Below, in pieces: positions 51,902 through 61,438 of a stretch of 64,000 bases of DNA. Position 1 is the stretch's first letter, and each line of letters begins with the position of its first letter. This stretch comes from a virus: positions 1-64,000 of the IMG/VR virus record IMGVR_UViG_3300001782_000005. The stretch is one strand, 5' to 3'. A model generated the notes under the pieces. The model worked only from the letters and a program-made list of their open reading frames with translations, ran no database searches and was not told the origin of the DNA. The position numbers were made by a program, and so were the translations under genes.

Positions 51902-53014
51902 ATGGAAGAACTATATAAGCAATCAAAAATTGATATCTCCAGACTGAGGAGATATATGCTTCGTACTGCCGGAGAAGAGTTGAGTAAGTTGGTAGAACCA
52001 TGTTACTACCCCCCGGTGAAAAAACATTTCTATGAAATACTCAACATGGTTGGATTGAAGGAAAAAGACATAAAGGAATTTCGTAATAGGTTCTATAAGG
52101 AAATAGGTCCAAAGGCTGGTTTACTGGTTAGAGAACTCCAAACTAATTTACTCATCTTTACTATGTTTGTTGCCTTGAGAAAGAGGGATAGGGTTTTATA
52201 TCAAGCAACAATAAATTATATGGGTATAAGATACTATTCAAATTTAATGCATAAGCAAATTCCATATTGTAATCCTGAGGTCTTTAAATATGCCCTTGAA
52301 CATCTAACAAAAACTCACCTATTTGCTCGTGAAAAGACAATTCCAAATGCTATAATGTTTTTATCTAGAGAGATGGTTAAGAGACACACTCCATCTATTC
52401 AAGCAGCAGATCCAGATAAAATAGCTGATTTTATATTAGTCTATCGTCACAGAATTTCGCAAAGTATAAAGAGTTTTGCTGAGTTATATTATCGTGCTGC
52501 AAAAGAAGGGGTTGCAATAAAGAAACCTTATGAACCTGAAGAAGGTATGGAAGATCCTGCTGAATTGCAGAAAGTGGAAAAAGCTAGTCGGGTAATTGAT
52601 CAAATTGTTAAGAAAATAACAGTCTACAAAGAAGTAGATAAAAAAGCAATTGACGAAGCTAAGAAATTAACGAAGATAAGTGCTGTGCTTGCCCAGCAAA
52701 TTGCGAATACTATAGCTGATTTGAAATATTCAGATGATATTAAGATGATATTACATCTCTTTCTAAAAAATGTGACGAGTGTAAAACAAATCTGTGGTAA
52801 GGATTATTATGATTACGTAAAGAAATTGATGGCCATTAAAAGACTTGGGAATCGTGTAAGTTTCAAGCAGGTAGTTGGTGATACTTTAATGAAGGTGGCT
52901 GTTGATTTGGATTATGTAGATAGATATGACAGATTCACTACCCAAACCAAATTTGTTATCAACTTATATCTTGCCTATTATATCACAATGGTTCTAAGAA
53001 ATTCTGTCTGCTAG
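51902..53014 (+). CDS. Unrecognised helical protein (370 aa)
   Basis: Almost fully helical and rich in Lys, Tyr and Arg (KQSKIDISRLRRYMLRTAGE, YRHRISQSIKSFAELYYRAA). It ends the plus-strand baseplate operon; AGGAG is close before the ATG. Its stop codon shares the CTAG with the stop of the converging minus gene. The location suggests a structural or assembly role, but no family is recognised. Confidence 0.65.
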   Translation: MEELYKQSKIDISRLRRYMLRTAGEELSKLVEPCYYPPVKKHFYEILNMVGLKEKDIKEFRNRFYKEIGPKAGLLVRELQTNLLIFTMFVALRKRDRVLYQATINYMGIRYYSNLMHKQIPYCNPEVFKYALEHLTKTHLFAREKTIPNAIMFLSREMVKRHTPSIQAADPDKIADFILVYRHRISQSIKSFAELYYRAAKEGVAIKKPYEPEEGMEDPAELQKVEKASRVIDQIVKKITVYKEVDKKAIDEAKKLTKISAVLAQQIANTIADLKYSDDIKMILHLFLKNVTSVKQICGKDYYDYVKKLMAIKRLGNRVSFKQVVGDTLMKVAVDLDYVDRYDRFTTQTKFVINLYLAYYITMVLRNSVC

Positions 53015-54198
53015 AACCCCAGAAATCTTCTCGCCCTAGAAACTAAATCATCATAAGTATTTCTTGCTGCCTGTTGTACCCTTGGTGAGACTTGAGTAGT
53101 AGGATCAGATCGAGTAGGAGCTTGTTGTTGAGTAATAGGTCTTGTTACGGGTGGACTAGGAGTATATCCCTCTGGATCTACATAGACGTCTTCATGAGGC
53201 CCTTCCAATGCTAGAACCTCTGCATAATTTTTCAATGTGGGGCGACTTTTATTTGAGAGGTTTACTCGACCAGCAACCATACTATTGTATAAACTTCCAA
53301 TATCCAACCTAATATCCATAATTCCCATTCGCTGGTTATATGAAATTGACTGCTGATCTCCGCCCTTAATAACTGCGACACTTCCAATAAAGGAGGGGGT
53401 TAAATTAAAGATACCTGGACATTCAATGTGTTGTAAGAAAGGCCAATTATAAGTATCTCCGTCCGAAGTTTGTGGGGTTGCCAAAAGTAGAAGAGCAACC
53501 ATTGGACCGATAATATATTTTTGAGTAGAGGTTTTATTTCCAGGTTTAGGATTGTAGAGTCTTATTGTTAATTGATATGAAGGTGTGAAACCGCTGTTTT
53601 TCCACACTTGTGGAAAATCAACTCTAGCACCAGCTAGCATTTTATTAATGATATCTATAGTTCTTGCTGCGCCAGCACCAAGACCCCTTTGACCTCTGAG
53701 TTCTGATAGTGCTCTTCTAGTTTCTGTAGCACCCTTAGCAACACCTCCACCAAGTTGCTGTAAAAGTGTACCTGCTCCACCACCTAATTTCTCGCCAACG
53801 GCACTAAGTAATCTTCCAGAAGCACCAATTCCACCAAGAGCTGTTCGCTGACCCATTACTTGAGCGATTTCGCCTGCACCCTGACTAGCAATATCAGTAA
53901 TTTTATTTATGAAACTCTCTCCATACTCATTTTGAAAATTGTCTGTTGGGAAATTCTCAGCAAGAAATGCTACTTTAATATTATCACTTTGAAGTTTGAA
54001 ACCATGATAATTCAAAAGTTTATTGTACTCTGTCCATGCTTTTCTAGTTGTATATAGTCCTAAACCCAAAGAGAATTGCGGAACAGCTGGAGTTATATTT
54101 GCGATAGGCATTGTATTAATAATCATATTATTACTAACAAAAGTCCTTGGCGGTAAACCCCAAATTGGATCTAGGGTTATCAGATCTCTCTCTGCCAT
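53011..54198 (-). CDS. Baseplate tail-tube cap protein, gp48/gp54-like (395 aa)
   Basis: N-terminal strand domain (VPQFSLGLGLYTTRKAWTEY), a Gly/Ala-rich middle (about 108-190), and a C-terminal region with LTIRLYNPKPGN, IIGPMVALLLLATP, SVAVIKGGDQQSISYNQRMG and MDIRLDIGSLYNSMV. The tail-tube-like terminal region is the pattern of T4 gp48/gp54, which cap the baseplate and start tube polymerisation. A Pro/Thr/Gln-rich tail (about 345-380) is extra. AGGAGG precedes the ATG. It is last in the terminase-led minus operon. Confidence 0.6.
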   Translation of the reverse strand: MAERDLITLDPIWGLPPRTFVSNNMIINTMPIANITPAVPQFSLGLGLYTTRKAWTEYNKLLNYHGFKLQSDNIKVAFLAENFPTDNFQNEYGESFINKITDIASQGAGEIAQVMGQRTALGGIGASGRLLSAVGEKLGGGAGTLLQQLGGGVAKGATETRRALSELRGQRGLGAGAARTIDIINKMLAGARVDFPQVWKNSGFTPSYQLTIRLYNPKPGNKTSTQKYIIGPMVALLLLATPQTSDGDTYNWPFLQHIECPGIFNLTPSFIGSVAVIKGGDQQSISYNQRMGIMDIRLDIGSLYNSMVAGRVNLSNKSRPTLKNYAEVLALEGPHEDVYVDPEGYTPSPPVTRPITQQQAPTRSDPTTQVSPRVQQAARNTYDDLVSRARRFLGF

Positions 54199-54228
54199 CT
54201 AAATCCTCCTATAGCCACAACACTCTAT

Positions 54229-56880
54229 TTAGATAGCACCCATAAGAGTTCTATCTAGTTGTGGATCAAAATCACCTGTCTGCTGTTGACCACCCATTTG
54301 TGAGACAACATTTTGGGTATTGTTTTGTATCGTGTTGGTTAATTCAGAAACCACCGCAACTGTTTGCTCTTGACCTCTCTTAGCCATCTCCTCAACTGAT
54401 TTCTTGCCCGCCTCAACTATTGGTTCAGTCTGCATAATAAAGTCCATAGCTGCGCCACGAGCAAGGGCCATTCTATCAGTAACAACTCCCCTAGCTTTCT
54501 CCATAGCAACTCCACCAGCTATGGCAGCTTTATCTAGAAGGTCTCTACTCTTAACAGTCCTAGCAAGAGCTTCGAGTCCAACGGGTTTATATTGAGATTT
54601 AAGAAAAGTTAAAAATCTCTTTTCTCTTTCAACACCATATTTTTCTGGGTCAGCAAATGGCATTTTCTTCCCAGCTACTTTAGCAAACTCAATTCTGGCC
54701 ATTTGAACTTGATCAAAACCATATGGTATATACTCGCCAATATGTTCTTCCATATATTTCTGTTGAGCAGCCTGTATGGCCAAATAAGTCTCACTACCGC
54801 CCATGCCACCAACATAATATCTCTCTCTTAATTCTTCAGCTCTTCCACCAACCGTTGTAGCAATTCTAGCAGCATGTACTGCTTCAACTCTTTCCCTTCC
54901 ACGACCAGCAGCAGCTTCCCGCCTTGCTCTCATTCCTGCTTCAACAGTCTCCCAATTCTTTGCAACTTTAGCTTGTAGTTCCCTTGATCTCTTCTCCATC
55001 CACGGATCAACTATGTACTTATTTATTAAACTACCAATAGCAAAACCACCAGCACCAGCGAGTATAGGTCCCAAGACAGCTGGACTAAGTAGTGGTCTTA
55101 ACAAAGCAGGTAGAGTCCTTGTTATTACAGGCAGTACAGTACCCGAAAGGAATCTCGCCGCCATACCTCCTATACCGCCAATAAGGTTCTTAACAAAACC
55201 AATAGCCATTACAATCCATCTTAGTGCACTTCTAGCCATACTTCTAATTCTTCGAGCAGTTCGTTGAGTCGCATCTTTTATATCTTCAGTCTTTGAGAGT
55301 AATTTTTTCCACCAAGGTCGTTGGTCCTCTATAGCATCAGTTTGATATTCTAATTGCTTCAGAATTGATATTTCTCTATCTTCTTGTGGTTTAATCCTAT
55401 CTATTATTGCTTGTAGGACAAAATCTAATTTCTGCATAGTTCCAGTTGGTAGAACTGCTTTCTTTTCTTCTTCAGGAAAAACTGTCCTCCAAGCATCAAC
55501 CATAAGACTCTTAAATGTCCTTGGTTTTGTCCAAAATAAAGCTTCTTCTTCTCCTCTTGCTTTCTTTGTTAACCATTCAATTGGCCAAGAAACTGCTCTC
55601 AAAGATTTTCTTAAAATGGACCAGCGTTGTCTCTCTACCTCTTGAACTTGTTCATAACCCTTACCAGTAAAAGCACCAGAAATATCTCTTAGATATTCAC
55701 TTTGTGCCCGAGCATGACCAACTATCTTATCAAATTGATACATCATTCCAGTATAGATGAGACCAGAAGTCTGTACCAAATTTTCGAATGGATTTCTCGA
55801 AGTTGGAAGATCAGCTTCATACCCTCCTCTTGCCTTAATAAGAAATCTAAAAGGTGCGGTAAGGGCCTTTGAGAATTCACCTATACTCCAGAAAAGGTTT
55901 CTTAGAAGCGGATGCTCATAAAGCATAGTTGAGAAAGCAATTCTAAACCTATTGCCAAGTCCAATAAGGCTAAAAACTAATCGCCTTGTAAGTCTAACCA
56001 TCTGTTCTTGATGAGGTAGTGTATGCTCTTCAAAAGTCTCTCTATATGCACCCATAAAAGATCTTATTAAACTTCTTCTCTCAGCAGGGATTCGTCGAAG
56101 GGTATATTGCTCAATCATATGTTGCCGTCTTGACATTCCAGATATTAGAGCACTGAACATCCTCATAGGTTTAACGGCAACTTCAGCGGCTTCTTCAGTA
56201 GGTTTCTTTAGTTCATCAAGTTTTTGCAGCAATTTTTCAATTGGCATTATGACTTCAGCTTTATGAACTTCCGCTAACCCCCCCTTACCGATTACACCAC
56301 CCGCTTGGAGTTTTGGAATTTCCTCAGTTTCCGCTCTTTTAGCCTTACCAAACAAACCTCTTACTTTTTCCCAACCTGCAGTAAATAGATTTCTAAATTT
56401 TCCACCAACTGCAGAAATAGCATTACTAAGGGTAGATTTAATTTTTTCTGCAGCAGATTTAAATACATCAGTTTCCATAAACTTGGATGCAAAATATCCA
56501 AATAATGGAGTTGCTCTGGCAAGGGACATTGCTACAATGTTTTGCTTATTGAAACTTATATCTTCACTTATCGCTTTTCCATATTGACCAATAGCTTCTT
56601 TTGTTGCTAGAGCAGTTCCTATAGTAATCCTCTTTGTGCCTACGGCAATTTCTCTAATAACTGCACTAAGGCTCCTAAGTACTGAACTAGTTGCTTTCGA
56701 AACTTGCTCAATACCTTCTTGAGTACCTATACCTTTTATCTCGTCAATTCTTTCCTCAATGCTCGCTTGCATTTTTGCAGCAGCGGCATTGACTCCGCCG
56801 ATGTTCTTTAACCTTTCTTCATATTCTTCTTCGGCAGTTTTTGCTAACTCCTCGCCAGATTTCATTTCCTCATCGGGCAT
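54229..56880 (-). CDS. Tape measure protein (883 aa)
   Basis: Long, mostly helical, with an acidic N-terminus, a helical body and a hydrophobic Gly/Ala-rich stretch (about 590-645, IGGIGGMAARFLSGTVLPVI, AVLGPILAGAGGFAIGSLIN), as in tape measure proteins. A phrase LQAGGVIGKGG...EVIMPI near 190-215 is common in tape measures. It sets tail length and may later enter the host membrane. AAGGAG precedes the ATG. Unusually for its class it lies beside the terminase and metallopeptidase genes on the minus strand rather than after the chaperones. Confidence 0.75.
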   Translation of the reverse strand: MPDEEMKSGEELAKTAEEEYEERLKNIGGVNAAAAKMQASIEERIDEIKGIGTQEGIEQVSKATSSVLRSLSAVIREIAVGTKRITIGTALATKEAIGQYGKAISEDISFNKQNIVAMSLARATPLFGYFASKFMETDVFKSAAEKIKSTLSNAISAVGGKFRNLFTAGWEKVRGLFGKAKRAETEEIPKLQAGGVIGKGGLAEVHKAEVIMPIEKLLQKLDELKKPTEEAAEVAVKPMRMFSALISGMSRRQHMIEQYTLRRIPAERRSLIRSFMGAYRETFEEHTLPHQEQMVRLTRRLVFSLIGLGNRFRIAFSTMLYEHPLLRNLFWSIGEFSKALTAPFRFLIKARGGYEADLPTSRNPFENLVQTSGLIYTGMMYQFDKIVGHARAQSEYLRDISGAFTGKGYEQVQEVERQRWSILRKSLRAVSWPIEWLTKKARGEEEALFWTKPRTFKSLMVDAWRTVFPEEEKKAVLPTGTMQKLDFVLQAIIDRIKPQEDREISILKQLEYQTDAIEDQRPWWKKLLSKTEDIKDATQRTARRIRSMARSALRWIVMAIGFVKNLIGGIGGMAARFLSGTVLPVITRTLPALLRPLLSPAVLGPILAGAGGFAIGSLINKYIVDPWMEKRSRELQAKVAKNWETVEAGMRARREAAAGRGRERVEAVHAARIATTVGGRAEELRERYYVGGMGGSETYLAIQAAQQKYMEEHIGEYIPYGFDQVQMARIEFAKVAGKKMPFADPEKYGVEREKRFLTFLKSQYKPVGLEALARTVKSRDLLDKAAIAGGVAMEKARGVVTDRMALARGAAMDFIMQTEPIVEAGKKSVEEMAKRGQEQTVAVVSELTNTIQNNTQNVVSQMGGQQQTGDFDPQLDRTLMGAI

Positions 56881-56890
56881 TTAGATCTCC

Positions 56891-57781
56891 TTATTTAAAT
56901 GCTTTATAAATACTTGATCTTATCTTTATTTCAGTTGATACTGCTATAACCTCAGAACACAAAAACAATTCCTGAATTGGAATAGTATCAGTTGTACTTC
57001 CAAATGTTTTCCTGTAGGCTTCTTGAAGAGGACCCAAAATATGAGTATATTTATCCCTTATATTTAGGAAGATAGTTATATCCTTTGAGTAATATTTCAA
57101 TACAGCAATATAATCATTTAATCTTTTCTCGAATTCTTTACCCTTCAAATTCGAATACTTTCTAAGATTTTCATTTAGATAAGTATGATAACGTTTCAAG
57201 AGAGAATTAGTTATTCCCCCTCCAGAAGCAACTTTCCTTTCGATACCCATAAATATAAATCTTACAATATTGTCCATCTCTTTTACTGGTTTATTCCCAA
57301 GATCAAATACAATATTAAAATACTCATAATAAAACTTCTTTAAATCATCATTGAATATAGAGAAAAATTTAGTTGGTTTTCTATCAGCAAACATATGAAT
57401 ACATTCATGCATTGTCAGATCAGAGAGAACTTTATTTGATGCAAACCCCCACTTGTTTATCTGATTATCAATTAGAATATAGACCCGCTTCGACCGTGGA
57501 TCATAAAATCCTGCTATATGTCTTATCGCTCCCTTCTCATTAATTATAAATTTTCTGACTTTTAAAACTCCCCTTTGTAACCAACAAGGAACGATTATCT
57601 GTTTATCAACTAATTCTTTTAGTTCTTCTTTAACTGCTTTTGTCTTTTGAACTTTTCCTAAAGATAATAAGAACATAAAATTTAGAGATTTTGATCCATA
57701 TAATGGAATACCATCTATTTTCGCAACCATTCTGGGTGCTACAGGAAGTGCAAAGAACTCTTGTTGAATAACATCACTCAT
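56891..57781 (-). CDS. Zinc metallopeptidase-like protein with HECIH motif (296 aa)
   Basis: LTMHECIHMF (122-131) is a clear HExxH zinc motif. The neighbouring region (VYILIDNQIN strand and helix KVLSD) fits a zincin fold. A third ligand cannot be assigned with confidence. It lies between tape measure and terminase genes, so it may process virion proteins, though T4-type prohead proteases are serine enzymes, so this would be a different activity. TAGGAGAG precedes the ATG. Confidence 0.62.
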   Translation of the reverse strand: MSDVIQQEFFALPVAPRMVAKIDGIPLYGSKSLNFMFLLSLGKVQKTKAVKEELKELVDKQIIVPCWLQRGVLKVRKFIINEKGAIRHIAGFYDPRSKRVYILIDNQINKWGFASNKVLSDLTMHECIHMFADRKPTKFFSIFNDDLKKFYYEYFNIVFDLGNKPVKEMDNIVRFIFMGIERKVASGGGITNSLLKRYHTYLNENLRKYSNLKGKEFEKRLNDYIAVLKYYSKDITIFLNIRDKYTHILGPLQEAYRKTFGSTTDTIPIQELFLCSEVIAVSTEIKIRSSIYKAFK

Positions 57782-57792
57782 ATTTTACTCTC

Positions 57793-59421
57793 CTAGCCGA
57801 AATATGTACCAACTATATCAACAAAAGGATCATCAACCTCTCCGTCATCTAACCTTTTTCTCACATCATCTATGATAGCTTGATTCCTAAATGGAGTAAT
57901 ATTATCTTGAAAGTTAAGGTCCATAATACTTGTTAATGAATCTTCTCTGAACTGTGGCATATCAATCATTATTGGTGGATCATATTTACGAACATAATAT
58001 GCGCACGCTGCTGCAAGAGACAAGTCATCATTACAACCAGTATCGGCCTCCACTCGACCACTTGGTTTGCTTATTAAACCAATTAATTCAAGAATCAACC
58101 TCTTTGATCTAATACACTCTGGAAATTCACTTACATAAGAATATAGAGCATCAATCATTAGAGGTCTTGTTCTAGAGTTTGTGTTTAAACCCGGAACTAT
58201 CTGATCTTTTCCTTTCTTTTCTTTATACATCATTATAGATAGTTCAGTATTATTAATTGCTTCAGCAACCTGATTACCATAAGAATTATTTTCAATAACC
58301 ATGCAACCGGGGTACTGAATGCCTGCCATTTTCACAACTTCTGTGAAATCAGTTACTGAACACTTCCCTTGATATTCCCAAACCTGCTCTAAAGTTTCAT
58401 AATCAAAAACTTCAATAGCAGATTTATTATCTCCAAACTCAGGAGCAGTATCTACACCAAGAATATAATATCTACCCGGGATAGGGTCTGAGAATTTCCA
58501 AATCTCGCCATTGTATAGTTTCATAGTTCCAACAGGATCAGCATTTATATCTTGTAGCAACTCAATCGTTTCAGCATCAAAGAAGGAACCTGTCGACGCA
58601 ATGAACTTAAGCTCCAGCTCCTGTTGTATTTTTCTTAAATCATTGCCCCAAAGTTCACACTGAGTTTTATACCAACTTGGATCATTAGCTAATTGAGGTA
58701 TATCTCCCCAATGAATCTTTACTGGTTTGAAAATATCGTCCCTGCTAACTGCTTTTTGATATCTTTCATAAAACCATTTTCCAACTCCTTGAGTTTTATT
58801 TGGAGTAGAAAGTATTACTGTTCCAAATGGGACTTTCTTTTCCCTCGCATTTTTCTGATTCGTAGATAAAGCAGGAACCATTCCAGTCCACGCTTCGTCG
58901 ATAAATTTAATGAAGGCCGCCTCATCAATGACAAGAAAAGTGACGGATTTACCACGTAAAGTTTTTTCAGGAGCGTTCGGGGCAACTGGCGATGCGTAGC
59001 ATTTGCAACCATTGCTTAGTATAAACGTCCTCTCTGTTCTTTTAGTAAATCTTGGTGCCATCCAACTAGGCAACTTATCAATCATACTCATAATGTGACG
59101 AGCAAAATCGGTTGCCTCTGGTGCGTCCTTTGAAATTACCCCAATTACTACGTTCTTATAAAATGTTACTAACCAACAAACTAGTGCTTGAATTATTGTT
59201 GAGATGCCTATTTGTCTAGATTTCAATACAAAAACAAAGTGATTTCGAATTATCTCCATTACTAATTTTTCTTGAGCACCGTAGGGAATTAACGGAACAT
59301 CTCCACCAGGTAGTTCAATTTTTACGTACTTCCTACAGAAATAGATGAAGTCTCTTTTACACTTCAAATATTCAACTACGTATTTCTGAGCATGGTCTTC
59401 AAGTCTCTCTGCACTTATCAT
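57793..59421 (-). CDS. terL: Terminase large subunit (T4 gp17-like)
   Basis: All hallmarks are present: Walker A-like SRQIGIST (68-75), Walker B LVIDEAAF (163-170), coupling motif STPNK (205-209), and an RNase H-fold nuclease with Asp324 (GVDTAPEFGD), Glu377 (MVIENNS) and Asp465/466 (CNDDLSLA). This enzyme cuts and pumps DNA into the prohead. AAGGAG precedes the ATG and an RGAACAAA motif lies upstream. It heads a minus-strand operon with the HExxH protein, tape measure and tube cap. Confidence 0.95.
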   Translation of the reverse strand: MISAERLEDHAQKYVVEYLKCKRDFIYFCRKYVKIELPGGDVPLIPYGAQEKLVMEIIRNHFVFVLKSRQIGISTIIQALVCWLVTFYKNVVIGVISKDAPEATDFARHIMSMIDKLPSWMAPRFTKRTERTFILSNGCKCYASPVAPNAPEKTLRGKSVTFLVIDEAAFIKFIDEAWTGMVPALSTNQKNAREKKVPFGTVILSTPNKTQGVGKWFYERYQKAVSRDDIFKPVKIHWGDIPQLANDPSWYKTQCELWGNDLRKIQQELELKFIASTGSFFDAETIELLQDINADPVGTMKLYNGEIWKFSDPIPGRYYILGVDTAPEFGDNKSAIEVFDYETLEQVWEYQGKCSVTDFTEVVKMAGIQYPGCMVIENNSYGNQVAEAINNTELSIMMYKEKKGKDQIVPGLNTNSRTRPLMIDALYSYVSEFPECIRSKRLILELIGLISKPSGRVEADTGCNDDLSLAAACAYYVRKYDPPIMIDMPQFREDSLTSIMDLNFQDNITPFRNQAIIDDVRKRLDDGEVDDPFVDIVGTYFG

Positions 59422-59448
59422 CCTTACTCCTTAACATGGTCGTACTCT

Positions 59449-59466
59449 ACCTTTATTATTTGTTCT
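59449..59466 (-). promoter_or_regulatory. RGAACAAA-type late motif before the terminase operon
   Basis: On the minus strand AGAACAAATAATAAAGGT lies 28 bases upstream of the terminase start and is among the best matches to the RGAACAAA...ATAAAG pattern. Confidence 0.6.
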
Positions 59467-59490
59467 CAAAATTTGGAATGCAAAAACTTT

Positions 59491-59507
59491 CTATATATAT
59501 TAATTAC
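59491..59507 (+). promoter_or_regulatory. CTATATATATTAATT element, copy 3 (putative early promoter)
   Basis: CTATATATATTAATTAC, identical to the copy at 33310, faces the short plus-strand gene cluster. Confidence 0.6.
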
Positions 59508-59628
59508 TAGTAGAGGGTTTTTATGTTTTTCAGTCAGTATGTTGGTTTTACTAATCTTAGGTTCCTCGTTGGGATCTTTTGCCCTCTCCCAAATGAGGCA
59601 ATAAAAGGAGGTGGTAAGGTAGAAAAAA

Positions 59629-59715
59629 TTGAGGGTCGTACCATTTTTTTCTTTAGATGATGTTACCGAAAGGGGGTTGAAAAAACTTCAACAGAGAGGT
59701 AGAAACATTGAGTAA
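59629..59715 (+). CDS. Tiny protein (28 aa)
   Basis: A TTG-initiated frame (residues include VVPFFSLDDVTERGLKKLQQ, ending GRNIE) has AAGGTAG upstream. Its stop overlaps the TTG start of the next gene (TTGAGTAA), indicating coupled translation. Too short to classify. Confidence 0.4.
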   Translation: MRVVPFFSLDDVTERGLKKLQQRGRNIE

Positions 59716-59983
59716 CTTGGCATGCAAACTGGGGCCTGCCCTTGAAAAAGATGACATTACCAAATGCGGAAAGAACGCACATAATCCAGTGTTGGTACTT
59801 GAAAACTTTGTTTACGAGGAATCAACACCATGCCCTGTTTGTGAGAAAGGTATCATAATGATACCGCCGAGTCTGGAGAAGCACACCCTTCCCCTTGAGG
59901 GACTATACTGCATTTTGTGTGGCCAACGGTACGAGGTCGCTAGTGTTAACCACATCCGAAAAAGGAGGAAGTGGAAATGTTGA
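59708..59983 (+). CDS. Zinc-ribbon protein (91 aa)
   Basis: Begins at TTG with GAGAGG upstream. CPVC (about 42-45) and CILC (about 68-71) make one zinc ribbon. The C-terminus is very basic (HIRKRRKWKC), so nucleic-acid binding is plausible. Two further Cys lie in the N-terminal part (ACKLG, TKCGKN). Its TGA overlaps the next ATG. Confidence 0.65.
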   Translation: MSNLACKLGPALEKDDITKCGKNAHNPVLVLENFVYEESTPCPVCEKGIIMIPPSLEKHTLPLEGLYCILCGQRYEVASVNHIRKRRKWKC

Positions 59984-60123
59984 GTAGCTTGAAAGGAGAA
60001 CTCAGCAGTATAGGTAATGGAGGCGCGAAATCGCCTGACGACACAGACTCAGACATGGTTTACGAAAAGGAGGTGGTAAAGTACTTTCCGATGTCTTTGT
60101 GTGTTTTACAACAAATAACCTAA
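59977..60123 (+). CDS. Small protein (48 aa)
   Basis: ATG preceded by AAAGGAGGAA at good spacing, overlapping the previous stop. The sequence starts MLSSLKGELSSIGNGGAKSP and contains DDTDSDMVYEKEVVKYFPMS. No family recognised. Confidence 0.6.
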   Translation: MLSSLKGELSSIGNGGAKSPDDTDSDMVYEKEVVKYFPMSLCVLQQIT

Positions 60124-60148
60124 CCGAAAAGTTGTATTTTTTCATTTC

Positions 60149-60190
60149 GGTGTGGAGGCTGTAGGCCTCCTAACACCATTCTTTTTGGTT
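60149..60190. terminator. Terminator between converging transcripts
   Basis: GGTGT (60149) pairs with ACACC (60173) and GGAGGC (60154) with GCCTCC (60165). ATTCTTTTT follows on the + side and an A-rich stretch lies on the left. Confidence 0.8.
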
Positions 60191-61423
60191 TTATAGACTC
60201 TGATGAGTTCTCATTAATCTGACAGTTGCAACCGCCTGCCACTCACCTGCTCTATTAAAATGTAAATCAGTAGACCTAAGAATGTACTTTCCACTTAAAT
60301 CTTTATTTTCCATAATATTGACACTTAACTGTACTGGGTGACCAACATTAGATAGATTTAGAATACGAAGATTTCTTTCAATATTAAACCTTATAGTTGC
60401 CATATTCTTTACTGGTGCAGAAACTCTAGAAATAGCAAAAGTATCATTAGTATCATAACCAGTATGGTCAACGTGATATTTAGTCCTATTTAATACCGGA
60501 TTGAAAAATATTGTAGCATCTCTCTTTGAAAGTAAACCATAAGTTTTGCATACATTCTCCAGATCTAAATTAACATTTCCATATAGAGTATCTCTAGGTT
60601 TCACAATATGATTTATCGTTTTTCCTTCATTAGTAAATCTAGTATTGGCACTATAATCGCTTCTTATCAACTCATAAGTATAAAATCTCTTTCCATCATT
60701 ACACTTTTCTATTACCTCTGAATTATCATCCCCAGAAACAAGTTGGTATATTATGAACGTATCGGCTTTATTCATCCTCTTGGTTAGATTATACATCTTT
60801 ATTTTATTTTCTGAAATAGTCCATCCCATTGTACCTTTATAAAAACCAAATATACTATCTAGATATCCAATGGCTCTATTCAGAGATATTGGTGGAATGA
60901 CAACCTGATCAAGTATCTCTGTATTTAAATCATCGGTATCAATTTCGAGTTCTGCGTATGCATCATTAGCTAAATCTGTTAATATTTCTTGCAAAGTTTT
61001 TCCATAGTATATTTTATTTACAAGGGTTGATAATGAAAACATTTCCTTCTCAGGAATACATACTATACTAATCGCAGTTCTATCTGGTTGATCTGTCTGA
61101 GATGCTGATTTTTGTAAAGGTAGCGGGAAACCAGATTTAAAATGTATAAGATTATACTGTATCTGTTCTTTTGGAACTTCAGGTTGTGTCTGACCAATAT
61201 ATCTTATCTTCAATTTGATTGGATCTTGCCCATAGATATGATCTAGAACAATGTCTCGAGGATCAACAAATAAATCTAAAATAAATTGGGTAAAGGGATT
61301 ATCCAAGGAGTTGACAATACGCACACGACTCAAATCATTCGAGTAATCTTTATCTCTTATTATCATCTCAATATCGTAACTTCTAGATGGAACAAATGGT
61401 CTTTTCGCCGGTTCATCTGGCAT
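60191..61423 (-). CDS. Baseplate hub-like protein (gp27 / late-control-D-like) (410 aa)
   Basis: Mixed beta structure: an early barrel strand set (RSYDIEMIIRD, DHIYGQDPIKLKIRYIGQ), a helix pattern LQEILTDLANDAYAELEID (about 144-162) like the hub insertion, GYLDSIFGFYKGTMGWTISEN (about 187-207), and a closing beta part (YILRSTDLHFNRAGEWQAVA) of the hub barrel. This fits the hub that holds the spike. TTGGAG precedes the ATG and an RGAACAAA motif lies upstream. Also possible: another baseplate beta protein. Confidence 0.55.
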   Translation of the reverse strand: MPDEPAKRPFVPSRSYDIEMIIRDKDYSNDLSRVRIVNSLDNPFTQFILDLFVDPRDIVLDHIYGQDPIKLKIRYIGQTQPEVPKEQIQYNLIHFKSGFPLPLQKSASQTDQPDRTAISIVCIPEKEMFSLSTLVNKIYYGKTLQEILTDLANDAYAELEIDTDDLNTEILDQVVIPPISLNRAIGYLDSIFGFYKGTMGWTISENKIKMYNLTKRMNKADTFIIYQLVSGDDNSEVIEKCNDGKRFYTYELIRSDYSANTRFTNEGKTINHIVKPRDTLYGNVNLDLENVCKTYGLLSKRDATIFFNPVLNRTKYHVDHTGYDTNDTFAISRVSAPVKNMATIRFNIERNLRILNLSNVGHPVQLSVNIMENKDLSGKYILRSTDLHFNRAGEWQAVATVRLMRTHQSL

Positions 61424-61438
61424 GTTTAAACTCCAATA

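Noticed and set aside
59523-59660. 45-residue plus-strand frame
   Set aside because: It has a weak GAGGG site but overlaps the better-coupled 59629 frame, has a poor composition (poly-Phe end) and no similarity to anything.
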